A stretch of DNA of 64,000 nt from positions 1 through 64,000 of the forward strand of contig WPIO01000010.1 in assembly GCA_009760855.2 (NCBI GenBank). The letters run 5' to 3'. Within the stretch, counting starts at the first letter, position 1; the number at the start of each line of letters is the position of its first letter. Positions 13,901-29,641 of this stretch are shown in pieces. Below the pieces are notes generated by a model. That model had not been told where the DNA came from and did no database searches. It saw only the letters and a program-made list of their open reading frames with translations. The DNA comes from Cristatella mucedo (lineage: Eukaryota > Bryozoa > Phylactolaemata > Cristatellidae). The position numbers and the translations under genes were made by a program.

Positions 13901-16900
13901 TTACAGTAATCTAGCCAAGGCAGAACTAAGAAGCTGGTTAAATTTCTTGTAAGCCTCGTGGAAAAAGCTTCTGATTTTAGATAGGGATCGGCCGTGGTGG
14001 CTCTCTGTAGAAGTATTCTACTGAATGAAGCTTTTAAAATTTAAGCGGCTGTCGAAAACGGCACCTATATTTTGAGCACGTGGTGATGGTCGCACAACAG
14101 CATCACCTATTAGAACAGCAAAGCCTTCTACTTCAGCAACATGCTGATTGTGTCCTAGTAGCAGCAGTTCCGTTCTATCTTCATTTAGTTGAAATAAATC
14201 GTCCAACATCCAGGATCGAACTCAAGCAAGCATTCAGTTTATCAGTTGCTGCGGCACATTCTGAAAATAGAATGATAAATACAGCTGAGTATTGTCAGCA
14301 TAAAAGTGAAATATTTTTCCATGGGCCCGAATCACTTTTCCCAGAGGTTGAGCTTAAATGTAGAACAGCAAGGGACCCCTGAGAGACTCTACAGGTCTCG
14401 CGCGTGAGATCTGACCTCCACACAAAACGAGTTGAACATGATTAGACGAGTACGATTGATTTAAACCATGTAAATAGGCCCAATCGATCGTTGTTCTCAA
14501 ACGTTCAAGAGGGACATTGTGATCAGCCCTTTCGAAGGCAGCTGGTAGATCAAGCAGAGCTTGGCCAGTGACATTTGCATCATCGTTGTCACATATAATT
14601 TAATTGTTAACACGAAGGAGAGCAGTGCAATCTGCTGGAATCATGACTGACGCCATGGCTGGTGCCCTTTAGCATTAACGATAATATTGTGATAACTTGT
14701 ATAGCGTCATCATAGAGTTCAATCTTTTTTCTGTTTACCTTACGTTTTCTGCAAAGTAAGCACGATTGAATGTTAAGCCGAAGCATGCTCAACGACAACA
14801 ATTGCCACACGGCTAGAGGTGACATGCACTGAGTCAGCAGGTAATCATGGGTAGTGGCAGCCTGCACAGTGTCAGCATTCAGAATATATTTTATTGCTTT
14901 ATGGATTCAAGGCTGCATTCGTTAGACTAGTTTAGTCTAGACCCTGCATTCGTTAGACTAGTTTAAATGCACCATCTACCTGAACCTGCTGTTCCACTTG
15001 TCTGGCAACTACTAAACGTGTTCGCCCAAGCCTCAATTCTGCCATTAGTGGCCCCGAGGAATGGAGCATCCTTCTAAATTCAGCCTGGTAAATGCCCGGG
15101 CAAAAAACCCAGCTGATACTTCTGTCCAACCAGATTTTTTAGAAGAAGCTTTGTGCATTTCTGCTGAATGAGCCCTGCTCTGATGGCTGTATATCTGAGC
15201 CTAAACTACCTGGGGTCTTATTCCTTCAGTCCGTGAGGTCTGATAAGGTAGGTGGCAGAGTGACTGTTGGTAGAAGTGAACCACTAGGCCAGAGGTCTGC
15301 AAACTCCAGGCTTTAGATCAGGCCTAGTTTAATAAACCATATTTATTTAATATTAATATTAAGTAATTTATAATATATTAATATCAGTAACATGTTACCG
15401 ATTAATATAACATTAAATTAATAATAATAAATTACTGGTATTAGTATAATTAATAAGTATTAAAAAATATACTTTATATTTAACCCGGCCATATTAAATA
15501 GACCTCTATTTATCGGCAACATTTCTACATAAAAAAGCCTTGGTCTGCTTTTGCTAATCGAGACCTCACTAAAATTCGTTAACCACCAGACCATTAATTA
15601 TGCAACCTTAAAAGGCTTATCCTTCTTTCACAACCAGAGGTCAACCAAACTGGAGGTGTATTCTCCATGATTACCAGCTCATAGTTAAGTTTCAAGCGTC
15701 TTGCAGTGCCCTTGAAGTAGTTTTTCGAATCTATTATTTTAAGTTCACCGGCAAAAATATACCAATGGTGGCAATATCAAATCGCCCCAGATATAAAATC
15801 TTTCTTCTCTCGGATTTCTCTTATCTCATTTTGATCCTGTTTGCAATACATTGATCTTTCCTCTTGTTTGGTCATTTCAAAGTACATTTGTGTTATATAT
15901 CAGACACGTACAGCACTAAAGTTCGTGCGATGACAGCCTCGTTGCCTGCATGGCCCTACTAACATCAAGGGTCACAAACTCGACCAAACTCTCTCCTAAT
16001 ACTGTACGTAAGTGTCACCAATTAGTGTCAATATCTGCTTGTATGACCGCAGGTAGGTCTCAATCAGTCCATGATGAGTGCCCTCTAACACTTCTAAAAT
16101 CATCGGTGAATCGCAAAAACTTGCATTACCCACGACGTCAATGCTGTCCGCACAAGAACATCTGCTTCATGCCTGTTTCTTATTATTTTTCCGATATGTC
16201 ATCACTGGTAGATCGCTACAACATGGCACTAGCTGACATGCTCGAAGAGTGTTTTATACCTCTGACAAAGCGTATTGTGTTCCATCGCCCAGGCGGCCTA
16301 TAGCTTTTCACGGACATTGAATCGTCTAAGTAGACCATCTAAAGCTAAAGAAACTTGCAAAAGATCAGGAACGACTGCTCGTCAATCCAGGATCTACCAG
16401 GATCTACCAGGATCTCCAGAATCTACTGTAGATTGTACCAATTGATCTTCTAAAAGAATATTTATAGCTTATTAATAAGCATTTTTAATCCAAAAGTCTC
16501 AATGAAATAAATTGCATTGCCTAAATCAGTTATCTCGTTAACCACCCACAGCTAGGTATATACATAGTGATCCTTATTATGACCTGATGCTGATTTCTTC
16601 TCTAGCTTCCTTGTAACCAGGATAGACAAGATCAAGAAGTCCACAAATGTGCTTTAAAAATTTCATATTATTTATATTGTATCTTAATTATACTTTTTAT
16701 TATTATTTTTGAATTCTTATTAACGGGTATAAGTTCGCTAAGCTTACCCAACAAGCCAGTGACGGCTTGGCAACTGTTTACGAAACGGAATGGCAAGTTT
16801 TGGCTTCCAGGCTTCACGTCTTCTGTGGACTAGGAATTAGCTGTTCCATTACTCTTCTCAATGACCATAGTGACAGAAGCTTGAGCTCTGTAGGTCCTAG

Positions 16901-19900
16901 AATCCGGAACTCACTTTGCAAGTCTTACGCCGCAACCTATACTCATCTATTGCTGACTGGCACACATCCTTTTCAGCAGACCTGAGCTGCTACTTCCGAG
17001 ATACCCGCTACCTAAACTATCGTCGTGACTCAGCTTTACTTCTTAATTTTTCTTTATTGCGTAACTTGAAGTCTGTTGGCTACCCACACTTACCAAAAGC
17101 CCCTTAAGATTGTAGTGTCCAAGAGAAAACTCTTCTAAGTAACTCCCACGTTGTTTTGGTGCCTCGGTGGAAATACAGACGGAGATACGTTACACTACTT
17201 TATTTGAAAACTTAAAATGGGGTGTTAATATTTAATGAAGTAAAATTTATCGGCTGTTACTTGGATCAATGACATAATAAACCAAGGAAAATGCATCATC
17301 TGGTCTAAAATATTACAAAAAAGTAGCCATTTTGTCATGGAAACTAATTGAATAGTGTGCAGTGTGGGTACATGATAATTTTCTAAATACAATATCAAGT
17401 AAGCTGCAATGTAAACTCATATTTGCACTGCAGCAAAATTTTGACTGAAGATAATAGATTACTAACACCAAGGGCAACTTGTAGGGGTGGGGGTTACGGA
17501 AGTAATGTTAGACAGACGTCTTCGAAAAACATTTCGAAATTATTATAGAACAGGAAACCGTGGCTACATCACTACCAATTTTTACTGACTTGGGGTTAAG
17601 ATCAGAATAAAAGCCTCAAAGAATGGTGATTTTTATGTTCGAGAGAGTACTGACTTATTAAGGGGTTACTGGACAAAGAACAGCATTCCATAAATCTGCC
17701 TTAGGAGTGATCAGTGAAAGTAATATGGTTCTGCCAAATAACCAGGTCACTGCTATCACATCCTAGCAAGGCCGGGTGTAATGCAGTAAAGCTTATCCAG
17801 AACTCTTTTCAGGAACGCTCAATTGGAAAGCTATCGGCTGCAACCTCCGATGGTACCAGGCCGCCACTTGATGCAGCCTATATGCCATACGCCCATTTTT
17901 ACCCGTGCAAGAGCCCTTTCGGGAATCTCAGTGAATAGCAGAGAAATAAGTGATAAATTTATGTCTGGCAATTTCCTGAGGTCTATGTCCGGACGAAGTA
18001 GTACGTCGTAATCAAAAGGACCTGGGATGCCTTGTAGAATGATTTTAGCCTGCACTGAGCATTAATTATTATTTATCATTATTAGTTATCACCTGTATTA
18101 CTAAGGGGCAAATCCAGGCCGTCAGTCGTGGCGCTTCATACTGAGGTTGAATAGTCGACGATCAAATTGCTCAGTTTGGTAATAGCAGTTAGTAACAGTT
18201 GGAAAAAGCAGCGATTCAAAGTTCGTGACTCATTCTAGTATTTAAGTGAGAGCTGAGTGAGAGATCGACTAAAAAATTTGAGATACCCTCTGGTGCAACC
18301 TCTGCATCCCTTCCTTGCTTCGTCTGGGCTTCTTTCGCCGGATACCTACGCTCAAACCCTTGTGAGCACTGGGATCCAGGAATTCATTTTAACGACAATA
18401 GTGAGAAAAAAAATTCACAAACGATCAAACGACCCAATACTATATTCACTAAGGGCCACAGAGGCCATCCAATCACTCGGCTTGGCTGTTATGGATGTGT
18501 CTGTTTGCGCCAAAAAAAGACACAATAGGCAGTTTAATATATATAAATATTTTAAATATATCAGTGTGTTTTCTTATTTTACTTTAATAAGAACCCTAAT
18601 CTTCAAAACATTCTGCATCTCCCTAGAAATTCTACCTGCACTTGGCATGCTTCTTGACCGTTCAAATCCGGCACCAGCTGAGTGAAAAATTACTCTTTTA
18701 GGTTTAGTAGATGAATAATTAAGATATTACCACTCATGCATCATTTATTTTGTAAATTTTAAATTCTTACGAAATTTCTCTCGAGGCTACTATTTTAGCA
18801 ACCACTGCATTTCCTTTCTACTTTCACAGCCAAATATAGGTGCTCAAATAAATTTACTGACTGTATGGTTTTTACCATTAGCCACTGCCAGCACATTAGA
18901 TAATCTCAGTTAGTTTGAAGAACGACTGATCTCAAATAATTGCACTCAGTGGGGGTAAAATAGTTGTATTGCCTCGATGTAACTTCTGGGTGTTTCCCAT
19001 CAAGTTTGGGGTTCGGCATCTGTCAGTGCAAATTCATTACTCCTGTCCAGACTAAACAACTTAAAATCGAACCATAAACATATAAACTGTATGTAATCGC
19101 ATTTTGTCTTGCAGTAGGACATAAAAAGCTGTCGATCAGGATTGCAATTAAAAAGTTCGATATGTCGCAAAAAACATTTCCTTGAAGAAGTTCCTGCTAA
19201 GCATTTCTCAGCTGTATTTTAATTTCAAAATTCCTGTAACTACTGTCTCGATTCGCAAAAATGATTGCACACTCGCATTTCAAACGTTAAGGGAATGTTA
19301 TCACTGTATTTCAGTAAAAACGGTCGATGCACAGCAACTTTCTAGGTTTAATATCTTATTTTAGCTATTGAATAACTGTGAATTCAAATGTCAATTTCAA
19401 TTCAGCGAATAGTTAGGCCGAGCTTATTTGTATCAGCATCTCCTTAACGCCTACTGGGGATATCAGTGGCGTTCTTCGAACACATTCAATTATTGGACGT
19501 GAACAATTCAAGCTAATACAACAGTAAAAGTATGCAATTTTTAGGAAAGTAAATAAATTGCTTACCTTCTCTTCCGACTTTACCGGCAAAAAGAACACAA
19601 AGCATACTAAGGCTGACATGAGAGCGCTTGGAAAAACCATATGCAGTGTGAAGAACCATGTCTTCCGTGTCAGAGTTATATAATAGTAAACAGCGGAGTA
19701 GTTGCGGAATTCCATGTAACTGACATTTACTCTGTAAAATACCGTTCTAAGGCATTAACACTCCACACCTGTTTGCGCGTCTCATTTTACGATAGCGGTA
19801 GACTGTTCAGATGGTGGTCTCAACGAGCCACTGGGGCTGAGATAATTACTTTCAGATGCTTGACACTGTACCAACCTTCTGGCCTAGAGTGTTAGTTGGT

Positions 19901-22900
19901 GCCTCAAGTTTCACAGCAAGGATGATGTCACCATGCTTATGAAAAAATAACTACTTCTTCTTCCGTCCTAGTGATTGATATTTTATTACGATATTTGTGT
20001 CGCCCTCATCTTCGTCGTTTAGCCATTTCAAACCTGATAAATTTGAATTGGCGCTTCTGAGAACTAATACACTGTCATTAGCAACCCCGTCCAGTCGTAC
20101 TGTCACAGTTTTTTCCAGGCAAAGGACAATTTCTTCTATCTGGTAACAATTTTTCCTTGGACTGCAAATTTTACGAACTTCCTGTTATGGACCAGGAAAA
20201 GGTTTTTTCATTGCTCCGTGAATCCTTTTAGGCGCTAATAGCTTTGCAGACCCTCTGTGATGCTTGCAGCCCAAAGACTTCAGAGTAGCGTGGAGTAAGC
20301 ATATAGCTAAGATTTTCTCTATTATGAAAGGATAGAAATTACAATCTCGTTTGTGCGATGCTGCTTTCCTGAAATATGCGTGCGAAAGCTTTCTGTGCAT
20401 GATGACTGAACAAAACTGTTGCCTTATCTAGCACCACTACACACGTTTTGAAAGAAAGAAATGAGATAGAAAAGAAAAGTGTGGAAAGACACAATAGTAT
20501 CTGTTGGGGACCACGCGCCAAGCGAACGTTTTGCCGACTGGGGTTCTGCGTGATACAACTATCCCGAACTGCACCGAATAATGCTCTGTGTCCTTGTTGA
20601 GTTGGGTAGGGCTGCACACAGTAACTACAATACATGCATACCCGATGGTAGCTGTTCTCGTGATGGTCCACTCTCCAGAGCCGACGAAATGATCCAAGTT
20701 AATAGTGTCACTCGTAGGGTGTATGTTGCAGAGATTGGACGGGTACACCAAGTTTTCAAATCGGAAATAGCACGTTTGACTGTCGTACGGATAGTAGGTG
20801 AGATCCGGCACGCACCTGCAGGTTTGAGAACACGGATTATAGCTAGCTGCCAGGTGCATCTGAAGATTACCAAGATTACAAGAGATTACCGTAAGCAGCA
20901 TCCTCGTTCAGCTAATTAATTAACTTGCACTGCTCATTGTGCCCATTGACACCAATAATAGAGAAGGCGCGATCGTCCTTCCTTCTCTCTTGGCCACATT
21001 CCAAAAAGCAGCCACTTCAGTAGTTATAGAAAATTGTTTACGCTTAATATATTTCTTTTCTACCATCTCGGCATTTCCTTGGAACGAGTTTGTGAGTGAT
21101 AGCTATCTTTTTGGTATCAACTGAATATCTTTTCATAAGCTCTCATTTCACGGTGGATTTAAATTAGTCTCCAAGCATCCATGTGTCGCCACGAATTGTG
21201 TACTCCATGTAATTACTGCACCAACTTGGTGCTTGATATTTAGTTCTCAAATCTTCCTCTGCTTACTAGACTCCGAGATAGCACACAGCGGGGCTGTGTT
21301 ACCCGTCTAGAATAAGACCAAAAGCGACATGAAGCAGTTGCACCGAGGGAGCTTGCCAATCCCGAGTCCTTCCATGACAGCTGGTAGCCATTTCTCATTG
21401 GCCCACTCGCTTCACGGCTTAAGTGACCATGATTACATAGAAACTCTGATATTTTCAAGGCCTGTTCATCATACACAGGCCGGTGCCTAAATAATTTGTC
21501 TCCAGAGCGACCTTCGCTTTCTAAAGTGCGAAAAGGCTGTGAGGCAGTGAGCTTTCAGTGAGCATGCTGTTGTGCGACCATCACCAAGTCAAAATTTAGG
21601 TGCCGTTTTTGACAGCTGCTTCAATTTTAAAAACTTTATTTAGAAGATTGCCTCTGCAGCTAGCCACTGCGCCCGATTCCTATCCAAGATTAGGAGCTGG
21701 CATCCCCAGTGACTTAAAAAAAACTTAACTAGCTCCTTATTCTGTCTCGGATTGATTATTTTATTTCCCTTTTGGCTGGGCTACCAAAGAAAGCAACTAG
21801 GCCACTGCAGCTGACTATGAATATGGCTGCAAGGCTGGTCTTCGAGTCCCAGAGGATTGAGCATGTGTCTCCTTTACTAGAAGAGCTTGGATGGATGCCG
21901 GTTGAGCAGAGGATACGGAGGAAAGTTCTTATGCTGATCCACAAGGCCAGCTACGGATTGGCTACTTCGTACCTAAATGAACTACTGCACGAGTTTCAGC
22001 CTATTCGAGCTCTCAGGTCCTGTGTGGAAAATAAATTAGCTGTTACATTTCTCCGCTTCAAGACCGTTGGTGACAGAAGCCTTAGCTCTGCAGGTCCTAG
22101 ACTGTGGAACTCGCTTCTACAATTCTTAAGCAACGACAACTACCCTTCTGCTGCCGACTAACCACTACCTCAACTGCTCTCCTGACTCTGCTATGCTTCC
22201 CAGTTTCTCTTCGTTGCGTGAAACGAAATCTGTTGGCTACTGAATGAGTACCGAAAGCCGCTTAGGCTGTGAGTTTGCTAAACAAAATTCTCCTTCATAA
22301 CATTCACATAGGCTGTATGACTTTGTGGAGTTGCAGACCGAGATACATGACATTACTTTTATAAATCAAAATACTTCTTATCGGTTTATATGCATACTGA
22401 GAGGCAAAATTCACAATGATAGAATGACTAGAGGCTACAATCTTTTTATAAGGATCTAATAGGACTGGCTGTAAAAAGGTAGAGCTCTCAGGTTGGGCCT
22501 GCATCGCACACTCAAAAAAAGAAAGAACCAGTTTCATCAAAGGCACTGAACAGAAGTCAGCAGTGCTTCGTGTCTTTTTCTTTGGAGCTGGTTGTATCTG
22601 ATTAAGTACTAGGCCACAGAACGTTTGCTCTGTAGAAATGAGATACACCCTCATTTAAGAGGTTAAATATTTATAAACACTTGCTAAGCTCCCAAAAGGA
22701 AAACTTAATCTTGATTCAGGCACTTCGCATACGCGACTGGGATTGAGCCCATGACCTCGGCCCGACCTTAGTCGGGACGACTACGTTAATCCCTTATCGC
22801 TTTTCTAAACACCGTCAGTCGACGGTATTTCTAGAAGACAGAACTCATTCTATTGTACGATTTGGCGAATTCAATGCGATCGCACTTATGGGATCGCTGT

Positions 22901-25900
22901 TCAAGATTCACACACCTAGTCAATCAGACTTCTGAAAGTTGGCATGCTAAATTGATCAAATGATGATGGTGTTCTTGTTTTTTTTCTGAAGATTACAATA
23001 ACTGTGAGTGGAAACTCTCATATCCTGTGGTTTAGACGTTACGAGAAGCGATCCGAAATGATGCCCGAACACGTGGACTTTGTGCTTATAATTAGTAAGC
23101 TTTATGTCACATCTCGTTGCGTGCAAACGCTGCCCTCTGTGTCTTGTTCGCATGCATGGCTCTTTGTGGCTTTGGAATAATATGGCACTCTAAGTAAAGG
23201 ATCTGGACTTGTTATTGAGTTTTTTGTGCTCAAGATGGCTTTTAAGCTCTGCTGCAGCTTGCACACCTGCATGCTTATGGCGATGCACCTTGTAAACCTT
23301 AGGTTGAGGTTTCATTGTGTGTGTGTGTGTGTGTGTGCGTGTGTGCGAGTGTGTGCGAGTGTTTGCGAGTGTGTGCGAGTGTGTGTGTGTGCGCTTGCAG
23401 AATAGCACCAGTGCCACCAGAATTGTTCACGTCTCTATAAATGCTAGCAGCAACTACAGGCACTGCATCTGTGGCTTATACCTTTAGCTTGGGAGCGTCT
23501 ACAAGAGCTTGTTGCACGGTTGTTCAAAAGTAGTTGATAACTGCTGGTGGGCATTGTAAGCCACCCGATGCATGTCTCCTTGATTGTGGCTATATCGAGA
23601 TGTATTGAATCTCAAAGTCGGCTTTTTGTCCTTACAGATACAAATTCTATAATTTCTGCGTATTTAAGTACGAAATGCTGCTCAGAAAAATTTATGAAAA
23701 TTAAAGAGCAGCTTTTGATCAAGCTATGAATATGGGGGCCCTGGTATACTGAAAGCATTCATTGAAGATGTTGCTCTTGCATCTTGACATTTCGGCAAGT
23801 CGACAAATGTTCTTTGCGTTTTTTCAACTGTATAATGCCTCTAATTGCACAAAAAAGTGCTGTCTACGTGGCATCTTTAACAGATTTTTCCTGAAGATTT
23901 CAGCTTGAATATTGCAATTTCATTAATGTTTTGCTCTGCAGTTCAGCCAAATGCGTACAGCTACAGCCAATCTTTAATCATTAAATTATTTTATTCCCAA
24001 ACTAAAAGGATCACACTGAATATTTCCTATGCCTCATAACGTACTTGTTCCCGCATTTCAAAATTATACGAATGGACTTGAGATCCAGCTCAGAAATTCA
24101 CTGCATACCTGCCCATGATGACTCTCTGGCTGGCTAACTGATTGCAAGAGCCTGTAAAAAATGGGCTAGTAAGCCGACGCATGCGATTCGCGAGATAAGT
24201 TGAACTCGCAATCAGTCGCACAAAAGTTAATCGAAATACACTCATCCTTAAGTTGTGTACACAGATTCTAATCGCATCTAGTTTGAAATCAATTATAGCA
24301 CCACTGGAGATAGGGTGGAAGCTAAAGGTTTTAGTATCTAGCTAAGCAAAGTGCTAGCGAACAGCGTTTCGGAAAAGCCATGCGTTCAGGAGATCCACTG
24401 ATGTTTGATAACATAACGACTGTCCAAGTGAATAATCACAAAAATACTGCTACCATAACAGCTTTTAACTTATTCTCAGAAGATATTCCGCGATTACGTG
24501 CCAGACGCTTGCCGGATGCTTACTGCGGCTCATTATGTTACGTTTATTTTTAATATTGCATTTGTGAACCTAAATAAAAAAAAAGAGGTGACAGCGAAAC
24601 ATTCGCATGTAAATCACTTAGGAAATGCTAGAATATATTATCAAAGCTCCATAAATATAAGCGTTTATACCGGATATACCACAACCGGTGGTTTACAGGT
24701 TTAGATCGTCATTTGAGCTGGGGATCGTTGTTTTCAAGTGGAGCTTCAAACTCAGGAGCTGGGCGCTTTAGTTAAAGCTTCGTCGAACGTGCTTTTCTCT
24801 GAGCGTTTGGAATATAGAGCTCTTCTTTCGTGCGTTTGGCCATGTTTATTAGGTATTAGTTGTCTAGGGGCTCGCTGCTGTACTCGCCTAAAGGATATCT
24901 GTCCTAAAAAATGTAAGCTGAGAAGTGAGCATATCTCTGTGTGCTTTACGTGTATCCATCACAGTGGAGTTTCATTTTATGTCAAACGATGGAGCTTAAC
25001 GAGATGGTAACTCTATATCTGTTATATTTGCATTTATATATGAAATAAATATTTTAAAGATGGAGAGCTAAATGATACTTCATACTGTTTTCTCTTAGCT
25101 CAAGTCATTGTTTGCGATTCTATCTATCAGATAAACTATCCTGGATCTAAGACGATGTGCCATTTAGGCTAAGTAAAACGGCAAAAATGTTGCCAAATTA
25201 AATCGCTCTTCATCAAAGTCTCACGAAATAATTCAAAACACTGTCCTAGGGAAGAGTAATCAATTTCTTCTACGCGAAAAGTAGCTACGCTTCCAGTCGA
25301 GTTAATCTCGGTCATACTATTTTTCTGGTCAGTGCGTTGGTTTAGTCAAGTGACATCTGCATGCTGAATGAAAGTGCCGTACGGGCGAAAAGTAATTCCA
25401 TCTATAGTGGAATACAATAAATCATTGAATATAATGTTTTTTTTACAGGCGACTGTGCTTTCGGTAGATCAGCATTATCCCATAAGTCCTGATGCTAGCT
25501 CACAGCAGCCTAACCGTTGAAATATTTATCTCTACATGTCTGTGCATTTGGTTAGCAATTTTATGTGAAGCCAGCTAGTCAGCAGGTGTGGAAATGACAA
25601 TTTAAAATGGTCATTGCTAACGAAACGAATAAATACCAATGCTTAATCATCCCATCAACAGACTATTGTATAGTTAATACGTTGCTACTAATAGGTGTCT
25701 GGAGGTTGATGTCCTCACGCCACACACTAACACAGAGCAATGACCGGTGCAGTTAAGCCGGCAACCATTAGTCGGCTGGTTACACAGAAAGTATCTGTGG
25801 TTTAGAAATTCTACTTCACCGGTCAACATGCAGAAAGGTCTATCCACACCTAATTGCCATTTGTCCAGATGGCGTCCATGAGACGTTGCCGTCATGGCTC

Positions 25901-28900
25901 ACTTCCACTAGGTAGTACGAAGAGTAGAACGCCTCGTTGTATATGTCTCCAGCACTGTGAGAAACAAACGCATCAGCAACAAGTCAGCCACTTTTCTGAG
26001 TTACAATGTAGTTATCACAAGCCAACCTGGCTTTCCAATGTTTTAATTTATGTGAAAAACGTTATGCTACTCAGACTTACGAATTGATCAATGAAAAATC
26101 AGGTTTCCAAATGAGTTTAGCTGGCAAAGTAATGAGGTCAATTCCTTTCCAGCGGCTTGGATCCCAGCAAAGGCGTCTATCCTGCCAACCCTGCAACGAG
26201 CCTTAACTTGAGATCACATTAACAACAACTGACAATGCCTTTATTGACACTAGTTAGCTGTGACTACTATTAGAAATATCAAGCAATACAGCGATGAAAA
26301 ATTCAATTTTCAGCATACTGTATTATAATTTCATGAAATTTATGGGTTCAATGTTACCAAAACATTAACCTGATATATATTCGATCTGAGGCCGTTGGAA
26401 TGTAGGGGTGTATATTTATAACAATATATTTCAGTTGCTAGATATTGATTTCTGTGAACGCGAGGTTTTCAAATGAAACCAAATGCACTCTGGTCATTGG
26501 AAATTTGAAACCACATATTAGAAATACTTCCACAAATGGGAGCAAGGTGTATGGTAGATCATGTTCATTACTATCTACGTATATATTCTCTCGCAGCAAC
26601 CAAAGTGAAAGTTTCTTGCCACATGCATGAAGCTCTATCTTTTTGGCTTGCTTCAACTTGACGATGTGCCAGCAGCTGAGAAACTATATCAGGTTTTGAG
26701 TTTAAAGCTCTATCCGTTGTATTTAGTAGAGCACATGTGGACAAGTTTATTGGCATTAAAAAAAATATAGCAGTACGCGATTAATGATGGTATTTAATAT
26801 ATTTCAGAGCTTTAGTCAGTGTATCTCTTACTTTCACATTTATCCCAGCAGTTTTTCCCATTCCTGCTTAACTGCTTATGAATTCATCAGCTGTAAACAT
26901 TGGACTTTTATATAACGCCAGTGCATAGCATACGTAATAAATATATATATATATATTCATTTAGTTATCTATATTTATATAAAACGCTTACAGTGGACTT
27001 ACTTTTCCAGGTAAAGACTACGAATGTATGTACCAGGTTAGATAAAACAGGAATGAAAAATAGATGGCATATCTTGGCAGGGATATCCTTCAACAAGCAA
27101 TCTTATGCTTACAACGTTGCACACCTTAAAGTAAGCTGTATTGGCATTTGATTTATTTTTTTTCTAGTGAAAGCCACCAAGAATCAGTAGTGTTGCCTAT
27201 CAGGGCTGAACGTCTTTTGAAATGTGATGTGTTTAGTAGCGTCTAATATGAACATTTGAAAGTTTAGACCTATTTCAAGCGCCTATGTTTCTTTTCGAGA
27301 GTAGCACGTACGAGTTAATATGCCTATGGATGTGTAAATCCTGGCCGCTTGTGCCCACCGTCCTTCTTGTATTATATCGAATTCCACGGAGCTATTAGAC
27401 TTTACTTCTCGATTTGAGCAAGCTACAGCTATAGCTTTGCAGGCTCGCGATGAGTTTACCATTCTTCACGAGTTCGCATGAATACTACTACTTCACTATT
27501 GCCGTTACCTATTCTTGGAGGCTGCGGTTCGTTTATTATTAAATGTCTTCAGCTTATTAACGATAGTCAATCCCATTAGCCCGAATCTCAGTGCCCAAGG
27601 TTCAGTATAAATAGAGAAAAGCGAAGGACCGAGGAAAGACCTTGTGAGACTTCACATTTGACTGGTCTGGTGGATTTAGACGTGACTTCTGCACAACATG
27701 AATCAAAAACTAACGGACAAGTACGCTTTGGACACTGTGAATGCTTCCTTTGCCAGATCGGGTGTTGTTTTTATCTTTCAGGTAGGATGTATTGATGAAT
27801 AATGCTAAAGGCAGCAGACAGATCCATGACAAGGCATATAGCATTAAAACTCCTATCATCTTTGCTGCAGAGGGTGTTACACGGGGATAGCAGTTTCAGT
27901 GAATTTTTTTTGCTGGAATCATGATTTAAATTCCTCCGATAATTTATTTCGTCAACGAGTGCGACACTTAATTAGCGCCAATGTTTTAAACAAGGACTTG
28001 GAGAGACTTTGAGGAAGGACTTGTGGCCATTACCTTTTTCCGTAGACGCAATTACAATTTCATTTATGGCAGTTATTGCAGTTATATATCAGTTATGATA
28101 AGTTTTCCTCTACTGAAAATCACAGAAAGGATGGTACGGAATCTTCAGAAGACGAGCTCTGTTTACGCGACTTTATTAAGGTGGCCACATCGCATCCAGA
28201 AACCATGGTTACATTTTCCTAAGGAATATTACAGGGAGCAATGCAATAATTGCTTTAATCGAAGGCGGCTTTACAGATGCAATAATGCGATTAGTGTTTT
28301 GAGTGAAGAACCTAAAAACCTGTAATTCGAGCCATTATTATCCGGTTGAACGACTCCTAACCGAATTGGTAAGCAAATTGGACTGCCTAGTATGTTGGGT
28401 CCGACTGGCGGGACTTCAGTTTTCAAGTGAAAAAAGAATGTATGGCTTTTTTAAGCTCCCATGTGTAGACTCAGATAATGCTCAACAAATTTTCTAGACA
28501 GTCGTCAGACCCAGACTTCGTTAAGTGGCGTTTAAGCCAACACTTAACACGGTGCCTATTTTAAGGTTAGTTTTTTAATTGAAGGGCATATCCGATACTC
28601 TCTACTAAAACAAAATGTAATTTAACGTGATCGTCAATGGCATTGCTAAGATTCATGTTTACTGCAGCAATCACTGCTTGTTTTCACAAACCGTAGGCAT
28701 GCTTCTTTTACCATATATTTAGATTGTATAGAAAGAGATTTGGTTCGCTCGTGGTGCTACAGAAAATTTACTAGTTTCAGCATTATTACTGCAAAATGTA
28801 AATGTGTGACAGGACACTCTGATCTGACACAAGGGTGACAAAATGTCAGAGGTCATACCAGTATTCCAAGGTTAAGCAGTGTATGACCCACATATGCTCT

Positions 28901-29592
28901 ACGTGTAACGTAACCACAACATTGGTATAGCTGCCGTTCAATTTAAGCATAGTCGCTGCTATTCAAACAAAAACCATGGCAATGCAAGTGTCGTAAACGT
29001 TTAGATAATTTGAGGTGCTTTAATGAGCAATTGAAGTACAACTAAGAATAAACTTGAGATTTTTTTAATTAGGATTAGAATTGAAAGCCGAGATCATAAA
29101 GATACACGTTTCAGTAGCTACTTTGGTTATGATACAGTTTGAATCGTATTTACTACTTGTTTGTGTCCAATATAGTCCGCACTTGACTTACATCAGCTAC
29201 GTTGTCTTCAGTCAATGTTGCACAGGCAGACTCTATAAATTTCGTCACTAGTTATTAAGCTGGTGTAGTATTGATTTCAGCTAGATTCTGGCGCTTTTAA
29301 GCCAGCTAACTGCCAAAAATCACTACACTGTGAGCATACCGGTACGGTACGCAGTCTGTCTATGGAAACGCTCAAAAGTTCTAACTTGACCGAGAAATCA
29401 CTTCGCTTCAGACATTCATTTTTTTTCTTTCAACCCACTAGCAAAAAATAGACCTCTATGCATAGAGCCCTAGCAACTCAGCTTGTTTACATATTCCATC
29501 GAAGTATGATGTTCGGATGCTGGCACCTGATTACTGGCTGGCAATGGCGACAGAAACGTTATTTTGCAACTGAATATATCGATATGTATACA

Positions 29593-29641
<49 letters not shown>

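Larger units (their letters stand above)
11549..19565 (-). other. Gene 1 intron 7 (8017 bp)
   Basis: GTAAGC to TTGCAG. Holds a GA-rich array, three LINE-A pieces, a LINE-B tail and an AT-rich block. 11549-12950 and 17210-19565 carry only short open frames with no recognisable product, including a 142-codon frame at 18257-18685. Confidence 0.85.
20816..25849 (-). other. Gene 1 intron 5 (5034 bp)
   Basis: GTGTGG to CTGCAG. Holds a LINE-A copy, a GT-rich microsatellite and a tRNA-like tract. 23400-25849 shows nothing further. Confidence 0.85.

Noticed and set aside
15950-16303. Possible host gene of 117 codons
   Set aside because: Its C-terminal part resembles the linker between endonuclease and RT of LINEs, and decayed LINE sequence follows.
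18257-18685. 142-codon open frame
   Set aside because: No recognisable domain, AT-rich, inside gene 1 intron 7; consistent with chance.
28275-28319. Candidate 45-nt exon 3 for gene 1
   Set aside because: Splice-compatible and open, but its translation does not resemble the loop D segment. The 38750-38794 exon matches gene 2 at 9 of 15 positions, mostly in the shared LHVSAYVE.
28686-28730. Second candidate 45-nt exon 3 for gene 1
   Set aside because: Good acceptor and donor, but no match to the conserved residues; superseded by 38750-38794.
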